Below, in pieces: positions 1-5,382 of a stretch of 5,382 bases of DNA (positions are counted from its first letter, which is position 1; each line of letters starts with the position of its first letter). The notes under the pieces are model-generated. The model worked only from the letters and a program-made list of their open reading frames with translations, did not search any database and was not told the origin of the DNA. The stretch comes from GW2011-AR15 sp964512765 (lineage in GTDB: Archaea > Nanobdellota > Nanobdellia > Woesearchaeales > GW2011-AR15): assembly GCA_964512765.1 (NCBI GenBank), contig CAZEKF010000036.1, positions 1-5,382 on the forward strand, written 5' to 3'. A program made the position numbers and the translations under genes.

Positions 1-2
1 AG

Positions 3-623
3 TTATATGGAGAACTAGCAGAGAAGTACGGGAAAGAATGGTCTTTAGATATTGAGTCTCCTGCTGAAGCAATTAGAGCTCTGTGTGCAAATAATAAAGG
101 ATTCAGACAATTCGTAAGTTCTTCAGAAGAAAGAGGGGTTGGGTACAAAGTGGTTGTTGCAGACCAGGTGTTAGAAAACCCTTTAGCAGAAATACAAAAC
201 CCTACTGGCAGACAAGAAATAAAGATTATACCTGTAGTAGGAGGGGCCAAGAAAGGTTTAGGACAGATTATAATAGGGGCACTATTAATATATGTCTCAC
301 TCCAGACTGGAATACCTTTGGAGGCCCCCGGCAGTGTAGCAGCCTTAGCAGAGGGGGGAACTGTTATAGCAGGTAACGTTATATCTACTGGGGGAATGAT
401 GGCTTTAAAGTTCGGAGCAGCCATGGTATTAGGAGGAATAGCATCTATGTTAGCTCCTACTCCTAAACCTGTAGAGGATAAGGAATCTGTTCAGAATTAT
501 GCATTTAATGGAGCTGCGAACACGACGAGGCAGGGAGTATGTATTCCTGTATGCTATGGACAATTAATAGTAGGCGGAGCAGTTATTAGCTCAGGCGTAG
601 AACCAGAGGATTACACACCATGA
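3..623 (+). CDS. I: Tail tip assembly protein, lambda gpI homologue (5' end outside window)
   Basis: In lambda, gpI acts with gpJ, gpK and gpL to build the tail tip initiator and is not retained in the finished virion. The frame is open from base 3, giving 206 residues without a start, against about 223 for lambda gpI, so only some N-terminal residues are missing. Residues 1-38 carry the family N-terminal signature (LYGEL, then EAIRAL and FRQFV). Residues 81-99 (GAKKGLGQIIIGALL) and 141-152 (MVLGGIASMLAP) are the Gly/Ala-rich hydrophobic segments typical of the family. Residues 165-198 hold the C-terminal block N-Y-x-F-N ... QG-x-x-IPVCYGQL-x-VGG-x-VISSG. A GTG at 150 looks like a start but lies inside conserved sequence, so a 157-aa protein from there would be truncated. 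One oddity is Cys180 and Cys184 flanking IPV, where lambda, as I recall it, has no Cys. It overlaps the next gene by 4 nt (ATGA). Family assignment is confident; function is by homology. Confidence 0.93.
   Translation, partial: LYGELAEKYGKEWSLDIESPAEAIRALCANNKGFRQFVSSSEERGVGYKVVVADQVLENPLAEIQNPTGRQEIKIIPVVGGAKKGLGQIIIGALLIYVSLQTGIPLEAPGSVAALAEGGTVIAGNVISTGGMMALKFGAAMVLGGIASMLAPTPKPVEDKESVQNYAFNGAANTTRQGVCIPVCYGQLIVGGAVISSGVEPEDYTP
605..610 (+). promoter_or_regulatory. Ribosome binding site of the J-like gene
   Basis: AGAGGA lies inside the end of the gpI gene, 9 nt before the ATG at 620. That ATG overlaps the gpI stop codon as ATGA. The spacing is good and the arrangement suggests translational coupling, so the tip protein would be made together with its assembly factor. 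It supports the 620 start. Confidence 0.7.
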
Positions 624-3025
624 GTGAGAAGGATTGGATAAGAGGCTCCGGCGGCGGAGGTAAAGGTGGCGGAGGCGGGTCTCCTACAGAGGACGATGAC
701 TCTTTATTTTCGGCTTCAAAAGCGAGAACAGTAGATTTAGTTTCTGAGGGAGAAATTGTAGGTTTAATAAATGCTGAAAAGTCTATATACCTGAATGAAA
801 CCCCTCTAATGGATTCTGCAGGTAATCTTAATTTTGATGATGTAACATACGCGACCCGCGAAGGTACTAATTCACAAACCTACATCCCAGGTTTTGCAGG
901 TACAGAAACTGAAACCCCTGTAGGTGTCCAAGTTAAAGTAGCTTCTCCAGGTGCTATTATTCAATCTTTTAGTTCTACTACAGTAGACGCAGTTAGGGTA
1001 ATATTATACACTCCTGCATTATTGGATGCCACTAGTGATAATGGCGACTTACACGGGTCATCTGTAGCTTTTAAGATATACTTAGAAAAGGACAATAATG
1101 GATCTTGGACTTTGATGAAAACCTCATCTTTTGAGGGCAAGACGTCAAATAAGTATGAAAGAGCTTTTAGACTTGATATTCCTAGTGCGTGGAAAACGTC
1201 TGGGTTTACTCAAATTGCTATTAAAGTAGAGAGAACTACTGCAGACTCTACATCTACTAAACTATCTAATGATTTATACTTTGGCTTATATACTAAAATT
1301 ATAGATAATAAATTAAGGTATCCTAACAGTGCTTTAATGGCTTTACAGATAGATGCTAGACAATTCAGCAGCATTCCTAAACGTGGGTATGAAATTAAAG
1401 GAATAAAGATAAAGGTTCCTAGTAACTATACTCCTTACGATCCAGGGCATTGTTCTTTATCAGGGTATAGACGTAAAGACAGATGTGAGCAAGCGGGCGG
1501 CACTTGGACGGGTACGTCACCTGGCGCAACGCTATATAGTGGTTCATGGGATGGTACATTTGATACCGAGTGGACTTGTAATCCTGCGTGGATTTTATAT
1601 GACCTATGTACCGATGAAAGATATGGATTAGGTAAGTGGCTTTCTGCTAACCAAATGGACAAATGGTCTTTATACGAGATTGGAAAATACTGCGACGCTG
1701 TAGACAATAGTGGAAACTTTGTAGGTGTAGACGATGGTTGGGGTAATAAAGAAGCACGTTTTGCAGCGAATATCTATTTACAAGGTAGAGAGGAAGCATT
1801 CAAGGTATTAAACGATATCGCTTCTATTTTTAGAGGTATGATATACTGGCAGCAAGGCCAAATAACGGCTGTACAAGATGCTCCTAAAGACCCAGTAATG
1901 AACTTCTCAGATGCTAACGTTATTGATGGCAAATTCACTTATGAAGGTACTTCTAGAAAACAACGACATAATGTTGCTCACGTAACTTGGAACAACCCAG
2001 AAGACTTTTATAGACAAAATGTCGAATATGTAGAAGATGCTACTGGTATACAGAATAATAATAACCAGATATTTGCAACTGATGTAGTTGCTGTAGGCTG
2101 TACTACTCAGAGTCAGGCACGAAGAGTGGGTAAATGGATTCTATATACTGAAAGATATGAAACCGAAACAGTAACTTTTTCCACAGGAATGGATGGAACG
2201 TCTATCAGACCTGGAGATATTATTAAAGTAGCTGACTCTCATAAAGCAGGAGTTCGTTATGGTGGACGAATTGCATCAGGTAGTACAACTACTACTATTA
2301 AATTAGATGCTGCTACTCCAGTTACTGCAGGACAAACATATAGGCTGTCTTTAATCAATACTGAAGAAGCCTGTGTACAGTCTGGAGTTAAACAAGCTGA
2401 AACTACACAAGAGACTTGTTTAAATGCTCACGTAGACAACGAGTGGAAGCCTTATGTATGGGTAGAAACAAAAGACGTAAGTACTATTGGTACTACTGGA
2501 TCAGTGGAAGAAATAACAGTTACTTCGGCATTTACTAATACTCCTACTACTAATTATATGTGGATATTAGAAGAAGTAGGAACAGTAGAAGCACAAGATT
2601 TTAGAGTATTAATGATTAGAGAGTCGGCTCCAAACATAGTTGAAGTTTCTGCTTTAAAATACCATCCTGCCAAGTATGATTATATTGAAGAAGATATTGC
2701 CTTTTCAAGTAAGTCTACAAGTAGTCTTCCAGACCCAAGCGATCCTATTCCTTCTCCAACTAATCTAACAATTAGTGAGGAACTATATGTGGATTCTATG
2801 GGTAACGTGAAGAACAGGGCCACCTTCAGCTGGGACGCTCCAAACACGGCCGGTACATCGACTACTTATCCGTATATTGCGTCATACTATGTTGAATGGA
2901 GAAGAAAGGCTCCAGCAATCACAAACTGGACTTCTATGGGGGAAACTTCGGCACAAAGTATTACTATTGATGATGCTCCAGCAGGTACGCTAGAGTTTCG
3001 AGTTAAGACAAGGAGAATTTTCTAA
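620..3025 (+). CDS. J: Tail tip attachment / host specificity protein, lambda gpJ-like, N-terminal and central part
   Basis: gpJ forms the tail tip and, through its C-terminus, recognises the host receptor. The order of blocks matches lambda J: a Gly-rich N-terminus (residues 9-21); an entry block around 33-55 (ARTVDLVSEGEIVGL, then IYLNETPL); VPSNYTPYDP at 266-275; YSGSWDGTF at 306-314; RYGLGKW at 334-340, followed by DKWSLYEIGKYCD. The phage-tail_3-type core then runs to about 550 (RHNVAHVTW, GCTTQSQARRVGKW near 493, GDIIKVAD). From about 709 (PIPSPTNLTISEELYVD) an FN3 domain begins, with SYYVEWRR and LEFRV, and stops abruptly at 801, before its last strand. The missing end is encoded just downstream in the -1 frame, so this looks like the front of a ~1,330-residue protein (lambda J is 1,132). 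Two Cys/Trp insertions (276-304, and around 585-609) are absent from lambda J as I recall it. The start at 620 has a good ribosome binding site. Confidence 0.92.
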   Translation: MSEKDWIRGSGGGGKGGGGGSPTEDDDSLFSASKARTVDLVSEGEIVGLINAEKSIYLNETPLMDSAGNLNFDDVTYATREGTNSQTYIPGFAGTETETPVGVQVKVASPGAIIQSFSSTTVDAVRVILYTPALLDATSDNGDLHGSSVAFKIYLEKDNNGSWTLMKTSSFEGKTSNKYERAFRLDIPSAWKTSGFTQIAIKVERTTADSTSTKLSNDLYFGLYTKIIDNKLRYPNSALMALQIDARQFSSIPKRGYEIKGIKIKVPSNYTPYDPGHCSLSGYRRKDRCEQAGGTWTGTSPGATLYSGSWDGTFDTEWTCNPAWILYDLCTDERYGLGKWLSANQMDKWSLYEIGKYCDAVDNSGNFVGVDDGWGNKEARFAANIYLQGREEAFKVLNDIASIFRGMIYWQQGQITAVQDAPKDPVMNFSDANVIDGKFTYEGTSRKQRHNVAHVTWNNPEDFYRQNVEYVEDATGIQNNNNQIFATDVVAVGCTTQSQARRVGKWILYTERYETETVTFSTGMDGTSIRPGDIIKVADSHKAGVRYGGRIASGSTTTTIKLDAATPVTAGQTYRLSLINTEEACVQSGVKQAETTQETCLNAHVDNEWKPYVWVETKDVSTIGTTGSVEEITVTSAFTNTPTTNYMWILEEVGTVEAQDFRVLMIRESAPNIVEVSALKYHPAKYDYIEEDIAFSSKSTSSLPDPSDPIPSPTNLTISEELYVDSMGNVKNRATFSWDAPNTAGTSTTYPYIASYYVEWRRKAPAITNWTSMGETSAQSITIDDAPAGTLEFRVKTRRIF
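1445..1531 (+). other. GC-rich Cys/Trp micro-insertion in the J-like core
   Basis: Residues 276-304 sit between two blocks that are nearly adjacent in lambda J (VPSNYNP and YSGIWDGTF, from memory). The segment has the pattern C278-x10-C289-x6-W296, with CEQAGGTW at its centre and a Gly/Thr/Ser-rich tail. Its second half (about 1485-1531) is roughly two-thirds G+C by hand count, far above the AT-rich flanks. This fits an in-frame inserted surface loop, possibly held by a disulfide or buried Trp. Function is unknown to me. Confidence 0.6.
2372..2446 (+). other. Second Cys/Trp micro-insertion in the J-like core
   Basis: Residues 585-609 show C585-x14-C600-x8-W609, with ETTQETC before the second Cys and NEWKPYVW around the Trp. 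It lies in the beta-rich part after the core, where lambda J (from memory) runs on without Cys. The layout, a Cys, then a polar stretch, then T/R-x3-C and an aromatic a few residues on, resembles the element at 276-304. Unlike that one, its base composition matches its surroundings. No function can be read from it. Confidence 0.5.
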
Positions 3026-3027
3026 TG
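3007..3027 (+). other. Frame break splitting the J-like protein
   Basis: The upstream frame ends LEFRVKTRRIF and stops at TAA 3023-3025. The FN3 sequence resumes as YSPFATVESEIYGKL in the -1 frame, which is open only from 3007 because of a TAA at 3004-3006. The junction must therefore lie in 3007-3027. In related proteins FRV is followed about eight residues later by xSP in the same polypeptide, so one fold is divided. A single lost base (for example in the TTTT run at 3018-3021) or two gained bases would explain it. Real mutation, sequencing error, recoding and a genuine two-gene state cannot be told apart from this sequence. Confidence 0.8.
3010..3015 (+). promoter_or_regulatory. Strong Shine-Dalgarno at the J split
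   Basis: AAGGAG, a near-perfect Shine-Dalgarno, lies 9 nt before the ATG at 3025, and that ATG overlaps the previous stop as TAATG. This would allow ribosomes ending the upstream gene to reinitiate at once. It decides the likely start of the downstream gene if the two halves are made separately. AAGGAG would also encode ordinary residues of the intact protein, so it may be chance. Confidence 0.6.
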
Positions 3028-4617
3028 CTATACTCACCTTTTGCTACGGTAGAATCTGAAATATATGGTAAGTTAACGGCTCCTAATGATGTAACTAATT
3101 TTAATATGGTTGCGCAAGGGTCTAAAGCTTATTTAACTTGGACTCCTGTTACGGATTTAGATGTTATTAACGGAGGAAATTACTGGATTAGACATACTAG
3201 TAATACAAATGGAGTAACCTGGTCAGGAGCTTCAGATATTACAAAATCTGTTGCTGGAAATACTGACAACTTTTATGTACCATTAATGACAGGAACTTAT
3301 TTAATAAAAGCCCTTGACTCCTCTGGTAATGAGTCCGTTAATGCAGGATATATACTATCCAATGTAGCGGATATTTTAGCACTAAATGCTGTATATACAT
3401 CAACTCAAGATACTTTATTCGGTAGTGACACGGTGGATAAGGGAGTAAATGATGCCAACACTAGCAATATATTTTATGACTCTAGTGACAATACTATTGA
3501 GCTAGAAGCCGCTAATATTGCAACAGGAGCTCACGATGCCTATTATACTACGGGTACTGGGTATATTGCGGAAGATTGGGTAGACTCTGCTACAGGTAAC
3601 TGGGATGCTCGTTCTGGGAATATGGATGATAGTCAGCATACTACTAATGACTTGGAAGACGATAATGCTTCTTTTACTGCGGAGTATGTGGGTAAAATTG
3701 TACGTAATACCACAGATAGTACTACGGCTAATATTATATCCGTAAATAGTGCTACTAGACTAACTCTAGATGCTAATATATTTACAGGTACAGAAGGAGA
3801 TGCTTATAGAATTGAGGTTCCTAATAATCATTTAAGGGATACGGGCGTTACATTTACTGCAGCAGCTCATGATAATAAGATTATTAGAAACCTAGACTCA
3901 GCTCTAGTTTCTACTGTATCTTCTGTGGATGCATACAATAACTTAGTATTGGCTGATAATATATTTGGTCAAACCGACCAAGCTAACTATAAGATTGAAG
4001 GGGATATACCTTCTTCAGGGTATTACTACTTCACAGATCAGTCCATAGATTTAGGGGCTGTGTATACTTCACGTGTTACCGCTTCTTTCTCAAGTACGGC
4101 GGTTTCAGTAAAAGACTTATTCGACGTAGCCTCTGGTAACTTCGATGATGGCTCTGGTATGTTTGACGGAGCAGATATTTCCGATGCAAACGCATCTTTA
4201 GAGATAAGAATTACTACAGATGACCCAGCTGCTTCACCTACTTGGGGTACTTGGACCACTATGTTAGTAGGAGACTACTATGCTAGAGGTATGGAGTTTA
4301 GAGTAAAGCTTACTAGTGCTAATACTTCTCATAATGTACAGGTGGACTCACTGTCTGTGACGATAGATATGCCAGACACAACTAAGAGAGCTACTGAGGT
4401 TACTAGTGACTCGGGAACAAATAACGGTACTAAGGTTATTACCTATGCTACCGCATTTAAGTCTACCCCTACTGTGGGTATTACTTTACAGGACGCAGAT
4501 ACTGGAGATTATTATACTATTAGTAGTAGTACAGCTTCAGGATTTACAATAACTTTTTATAACAGCAGCGACACCGCTGCACAAAAAACATTCAATTGGA
4601 TGAGTACAGGATATTAA
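3025..4617 (+). CDS. C-terminal part of the J-like tail tip / host specificity protein, separated by a frame break
   Basis: This 530-residue product continues the upstream J-like protein and is not recognisable as a standalone family. Residues 1-16 complete the broken FN3 domain (YSPFATVESEIYGKL). Residues 17-112 form another FN3-like domain (LTAPNDVTNF, YLTWTPVTDLDVINGG, GTYLIKALDSSGNES). Residues 187-201 hold D-x-A-T-G-N-W-D, a motif echoed at 367-381. Residues 214-264 and 274-325 are a tandem degenerate repeat. Residues 331-454 are a beta domain I associate with J C-termini of marine phages (SIDLGAVYTSRVTA, DDPAASPTWGTW, GDYYARGMEFRV, DSLSVTIDMPD). Residues 470-530 are a small domain ending FNWMSTGY, reminiscent of receptor-binding or lectin-like tips. 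It is rich in Thr/Ser/Asp/Asn and has no Cys, signal peptide or membrane segment. It likely carries the receptor-contacting part. Domain names rest on memory of similar proteins. Confidence 0.85.
   Translation: MLYSPFATVESEIYGKLTAPNDVTNFNMVAQGSKAYLTWTPVTDLDVINGGNYWIRHTSNTNGVTWSGASDITKSVAGNTDNFYVPLMTGTYLIKALDSSGNESVNAGYILSNVADILALNAVYTSTQDTLFGSDTVDKGVNDANTSNIFYDSSDNTIELEAANIATGAHDAYYTTGTGYIAEDWVDSATGNWDARSGNMDDSQHTTNDLEDDNASFTAEYVGKIVRNTTDSTTANIISVNSATRLTLDANIFTGTEGDAYRIEVPNNHLRDTGVTFTAAAHDNKIIRNLDSALVSTVSSVDAYNNLVLADNIFGQTDQANYKIEGDIPSSGYYYFTDQSIDLGAVYTSRVTASFSSTAVSVKDLFDVASGNFDDGSGMFDGADISDANASLEIRITTDDPAASPTWGTWTTMLVGDYYARGMEFRVKLTSANTSHNVQVDSLSVTIDMPDTTKRATEVTSDSGTNNGTKVITYATAFKSTPTVGITLQDADTGDYYTISSSTASGFTITFYNSSDTAAQKTFNWMSTGY
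3664..3999 (+). repeat. Tandem degenerate ~50-aa protein repeat
   Basis: Two copies of a beta-rich unit lie side by side, at residues 214-264 (bases 3664-3816) and 274-325 (3844-3999) of the downstream J-like product. Shared positions include FTA near the start, K-I-[VI]-R-N about eight residues later, a central SV, L-x-L, NIF, and Y-[RK]-IE at the end. They differ widely at DNA level, so the duplication is old and kept as protein. They probably form stacked small beta modules in the tip fibre. Confidence 0.8.
4608..4611 (+). promoter_or_regulatory. Weak ribosome binding site of the tail fibre gene
   Basis: AGGA, 8 nt before the ATG at 4620, is the only Shine-Dalgarno-like stretch here. It is inside the end of the preceding gene, which stops at 4617, leaving 2 nt between the genes. 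Coupled translation is likely. The start is also supported by the protein beginning MATHDYSVANQ, a typical N-terminus for this fibre type. Confidence 0.5.
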
Positions 4618-4619
4618 AT

Positions 4620-5382
4620 ATGGCAACACATGACTATAGCGTAGCAAATCAATCATTTCCGGCAACTAGAACGGACATTAATAACGCACTTACTGCTATT
4701 AAGAGTAGCAATAGTGACTCAACAGCTCCTACAACTTCTTTAGTATCGGGGCAGCTTTTTTATGATACAACAAATACTGTTTTAAAGGTATATAACGGGT
4801 CCTCTTTTGAGTCTGTTATTTCAGGTACTGTGGGCTCCGCAGATATTGACGCTAATGCCGTCACTGCTTCTGAAATCGCAGCAGACGCCGTCACCGCCTC
4901 TGAAATCGCAGCAAACGCGGTGGGAGCGTCTGAACTGAGTGTAACCGGTAATGGTACTTCAGGTCAAATACTTACTTCAGATGCAGACGGTACTTTTAGT
5001 TGGGCATCTTTGACAGCAGGGACTGGCTTAGATCTATCAGGTACAACCTTCTCAGTAGAGGCAGATTTACGTGATGTAACGCACGTAGGTAAAGATACTA
5101 CTGATTATATTACTTGGACGGACAATTCTTCCACAAATATTTTTGTGAATGGCGGAGAGAGAGTACGTATTGAAGCAGATGGCGATATGCACGCGGATGG
5201 CGATGTTATCGCATACTCAACTACTATCTCTGATGAGCGTTTAAAAACAGGTATTACTACTGTAACTAGTGCACTTGATAAAGTTACTAAGTTGAATGGA
5301 GTCGAGTTTACACGTAAGAATAATGGACAACGTTCTGCTGGAGTAATCGCACAGGATGTAGAGAAAGTGCTCCCTCAAGCAA
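4620..5382 (+). CDS. Tail fibre protein with C-terminal S74 intramolecular chaperone (3' end outside window)
   Basis: The frame is open from ATG 4620 to the window edge, giving 254 residues with no stop. Residues 1-65 (MATHDYSVANQSFPATRTDINNAL..., then SGQLFYDTT and VLKVYNG) resemble the short N-termini of many marine phage fibres and probably anchor the fibre to the tip. Residues 78-107 are three 10-residue repeats of the A-[DN]-AV-x-ASE-[IL] type. Next come VTGNGTSGQILTSDADG and a repetitive beta region with GGERVRIEADGDMHADGD. From about residue 200 (AYSTTISDERLKTGI) the S74 domain begins, with AGVIAQDVEKVLPQA at the end of the window. S74 domains trimerise the fibre and then cut themselves off; Ser204 and Lys209 match the Ser-Lys pair reported for the family. 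The stop probably lies some tens of codons downstream. Arg is mostly CGT here (5 of 7), unlike the AGA-rich upstream genes. The receptor cannot be predicted. Confidence 0.93.
   Translation, partial: MATHDYSVANQSFPATRTDINNALTAIKSSNSDSTAPTTSLVSGQLFYDTTNTVLKVYNGSSFESVISGTVGSADIDANAVTASEIAADAVTASEIAANAVGASELSVTGNGTSGQILTSDADGTFSWASLTAGTGLDLSGTTFSVEADLRDVTHVGKDTTDYITWTDNSSTNIFVNGGERVRIEADGDMHADGDVIAYSTTISDERLKTGITTVTSALDKVTKLNGVEFTRKNNGQRSAGVIAQDVEKVLPQA
4851..4940 (+). repeat. Triplicated 30-bp repeat coding for A-x-AV-x-ASE-x-x decapeptides
   Basis: Three in-frame 30-bp units start at 4851, 4881 and 4911, encoding residues 78-87, 88-97 and 98-107 of the fibre. Units 1 and 2 match at 25 of 30 bases by hand count; unit 3 has drifted, with GGA for the Thr codon and CTG for the Ile codon. 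The region is richer in G+C than its flanks. Ala/Val/Ile spacing suggests a short trimeric coiled coil or stalk segment. Such repeats can change copy number by slippage or recombination. Confidence 0.85.
5223..5382 (+). other. S74 self-cleaving chaperone domain (partial)
   Basis: The motif T-I-S-D-E-R-L-K starts at 5223, with Ser204 at 5229 and Lys209 at 5244. In studied S74 proteins (endosialidase NF, phage GA-1 appendage, T5 L-shaped fibre) the chaperone is released by cleavage just before this serine once the trimer has folded. Here the released piece would begin at Ser204, leaving a mature fibre of 203 residues, which is short. Its C-terminal helices lie outside the window. Confidence 0.88.

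Noticed and set aside
243..480. Hydrophobic segments of the gpI-like protein as membrane helices
   Set aside because: The same Gly/Ala-rich hydrophobic stretches occur in lambda gpI, an assembly protein; family membership explains them.
1435..1707. Minus-strand open frame of 90 codons
   Set aside because: Lies wholly inside the conserved J core on the other strand, shows no recognisable domain, and owes its length to the composition of the + strand gene.
3014..3025. Canonical -1 programmed frameshift heptamer at the J split
   Set aside because: The zero-frame reading is A ATT TTC, which does not fit X XXY YYZ because P-site re-pairing of ATT as AAT mismatches. I also see no clear stem-loop just downstream. 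Only weak single-codon slippage remains possible.
4038..4259. Minus-strand open frame of 73 codons
   Set aside because: Shadow of the conserved beta domain of the J C-terminal half; no recognisable product and no reason for an antisense gene in a packed late operon.
4400..4617. Variable region of a diversity-generating retroelement at the C-terminus of the receptor-binding protein
   Set aside because: No template repeat, reverse transcriptase or GC-rich initiation motif followed by a hairpin is visible. The window would need to extend downstream to test it.
4851..4940. Repeat block as a CRISPR array
   Set aside because: The units are contiguous, in frame, have no spacers and encode a periodic Ala-rich peptide.
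1..5382. A novel defence, toxin-antitoxin or other undescribed multi-gene system
   Set aside because: Every base is taken up by four recognisable tail genes in the expected order, with no room for extra genes.

Overview
The window is a piece of the tail-tip and tail-fibre module of a tailed dsDNA phage or prophage with a lambda-like (siphovirus-type) tail. All genes are on the + strand and tightly packed, with 4-nt and 1-nt overlaps and a 2-nt gap, as in a late structural operon. The DNA is AT-rich, and Arg is coded mostly by AGA in the first three genes. The style of the proteins (J-like tip protein with a long beta-rich C-terminus, then a fibre with ISDERLK near its C-terminus) reminds me of marine phages of Proteobacteria. 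That host guess is inference only; no host gene, integrase or lysogeny marker is present.

Layout: (1) 3-623, 5'-truncated homologue of lambda gpI, a tail-tip assembly protein. (2) 620-3025, N-terminal and central part of a lambda gpJ-type tip attachment / host-specificity protein, stopping inside a fibronectin-III domain. (3) 3025-4617, the apparent continuation of that protein in the -1 frame: rest of the FN3 domain, a second FN3-like domain, a tandem ~50-aa repeat, a large beta domain and a small C-terminal domain. (4) 4620 to the window end, a separate tail fibre with a conserved short N-terminus, a triplicated 10-aa repeat and a C-terminal S74 self-cleaving chaperone domain, cut off by the window edge. 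There is no gene-free stretch over 300 bases, and I see no RNA gene, terminator, insertion sequence or CRISPR array.

How they work together: by analogy with lambda, gpI helps assemble the tip but is not kept in the virion. J forms the tip that closes the tail and contacts the receptor. The S74 fibre trimerises with its C-terminal chaperone, which then cuts itself off, and the fibre probably attaches to the tip.

I see no undescribed multi-gene system. The most notable points are the split of the J-type protein inside an FN3 domain, with a strong Shine-Dalgarno exactly at the break, and two Cys/Trp micro-insertions in the otherwise conserved J core, one of them markedly GC-rich.
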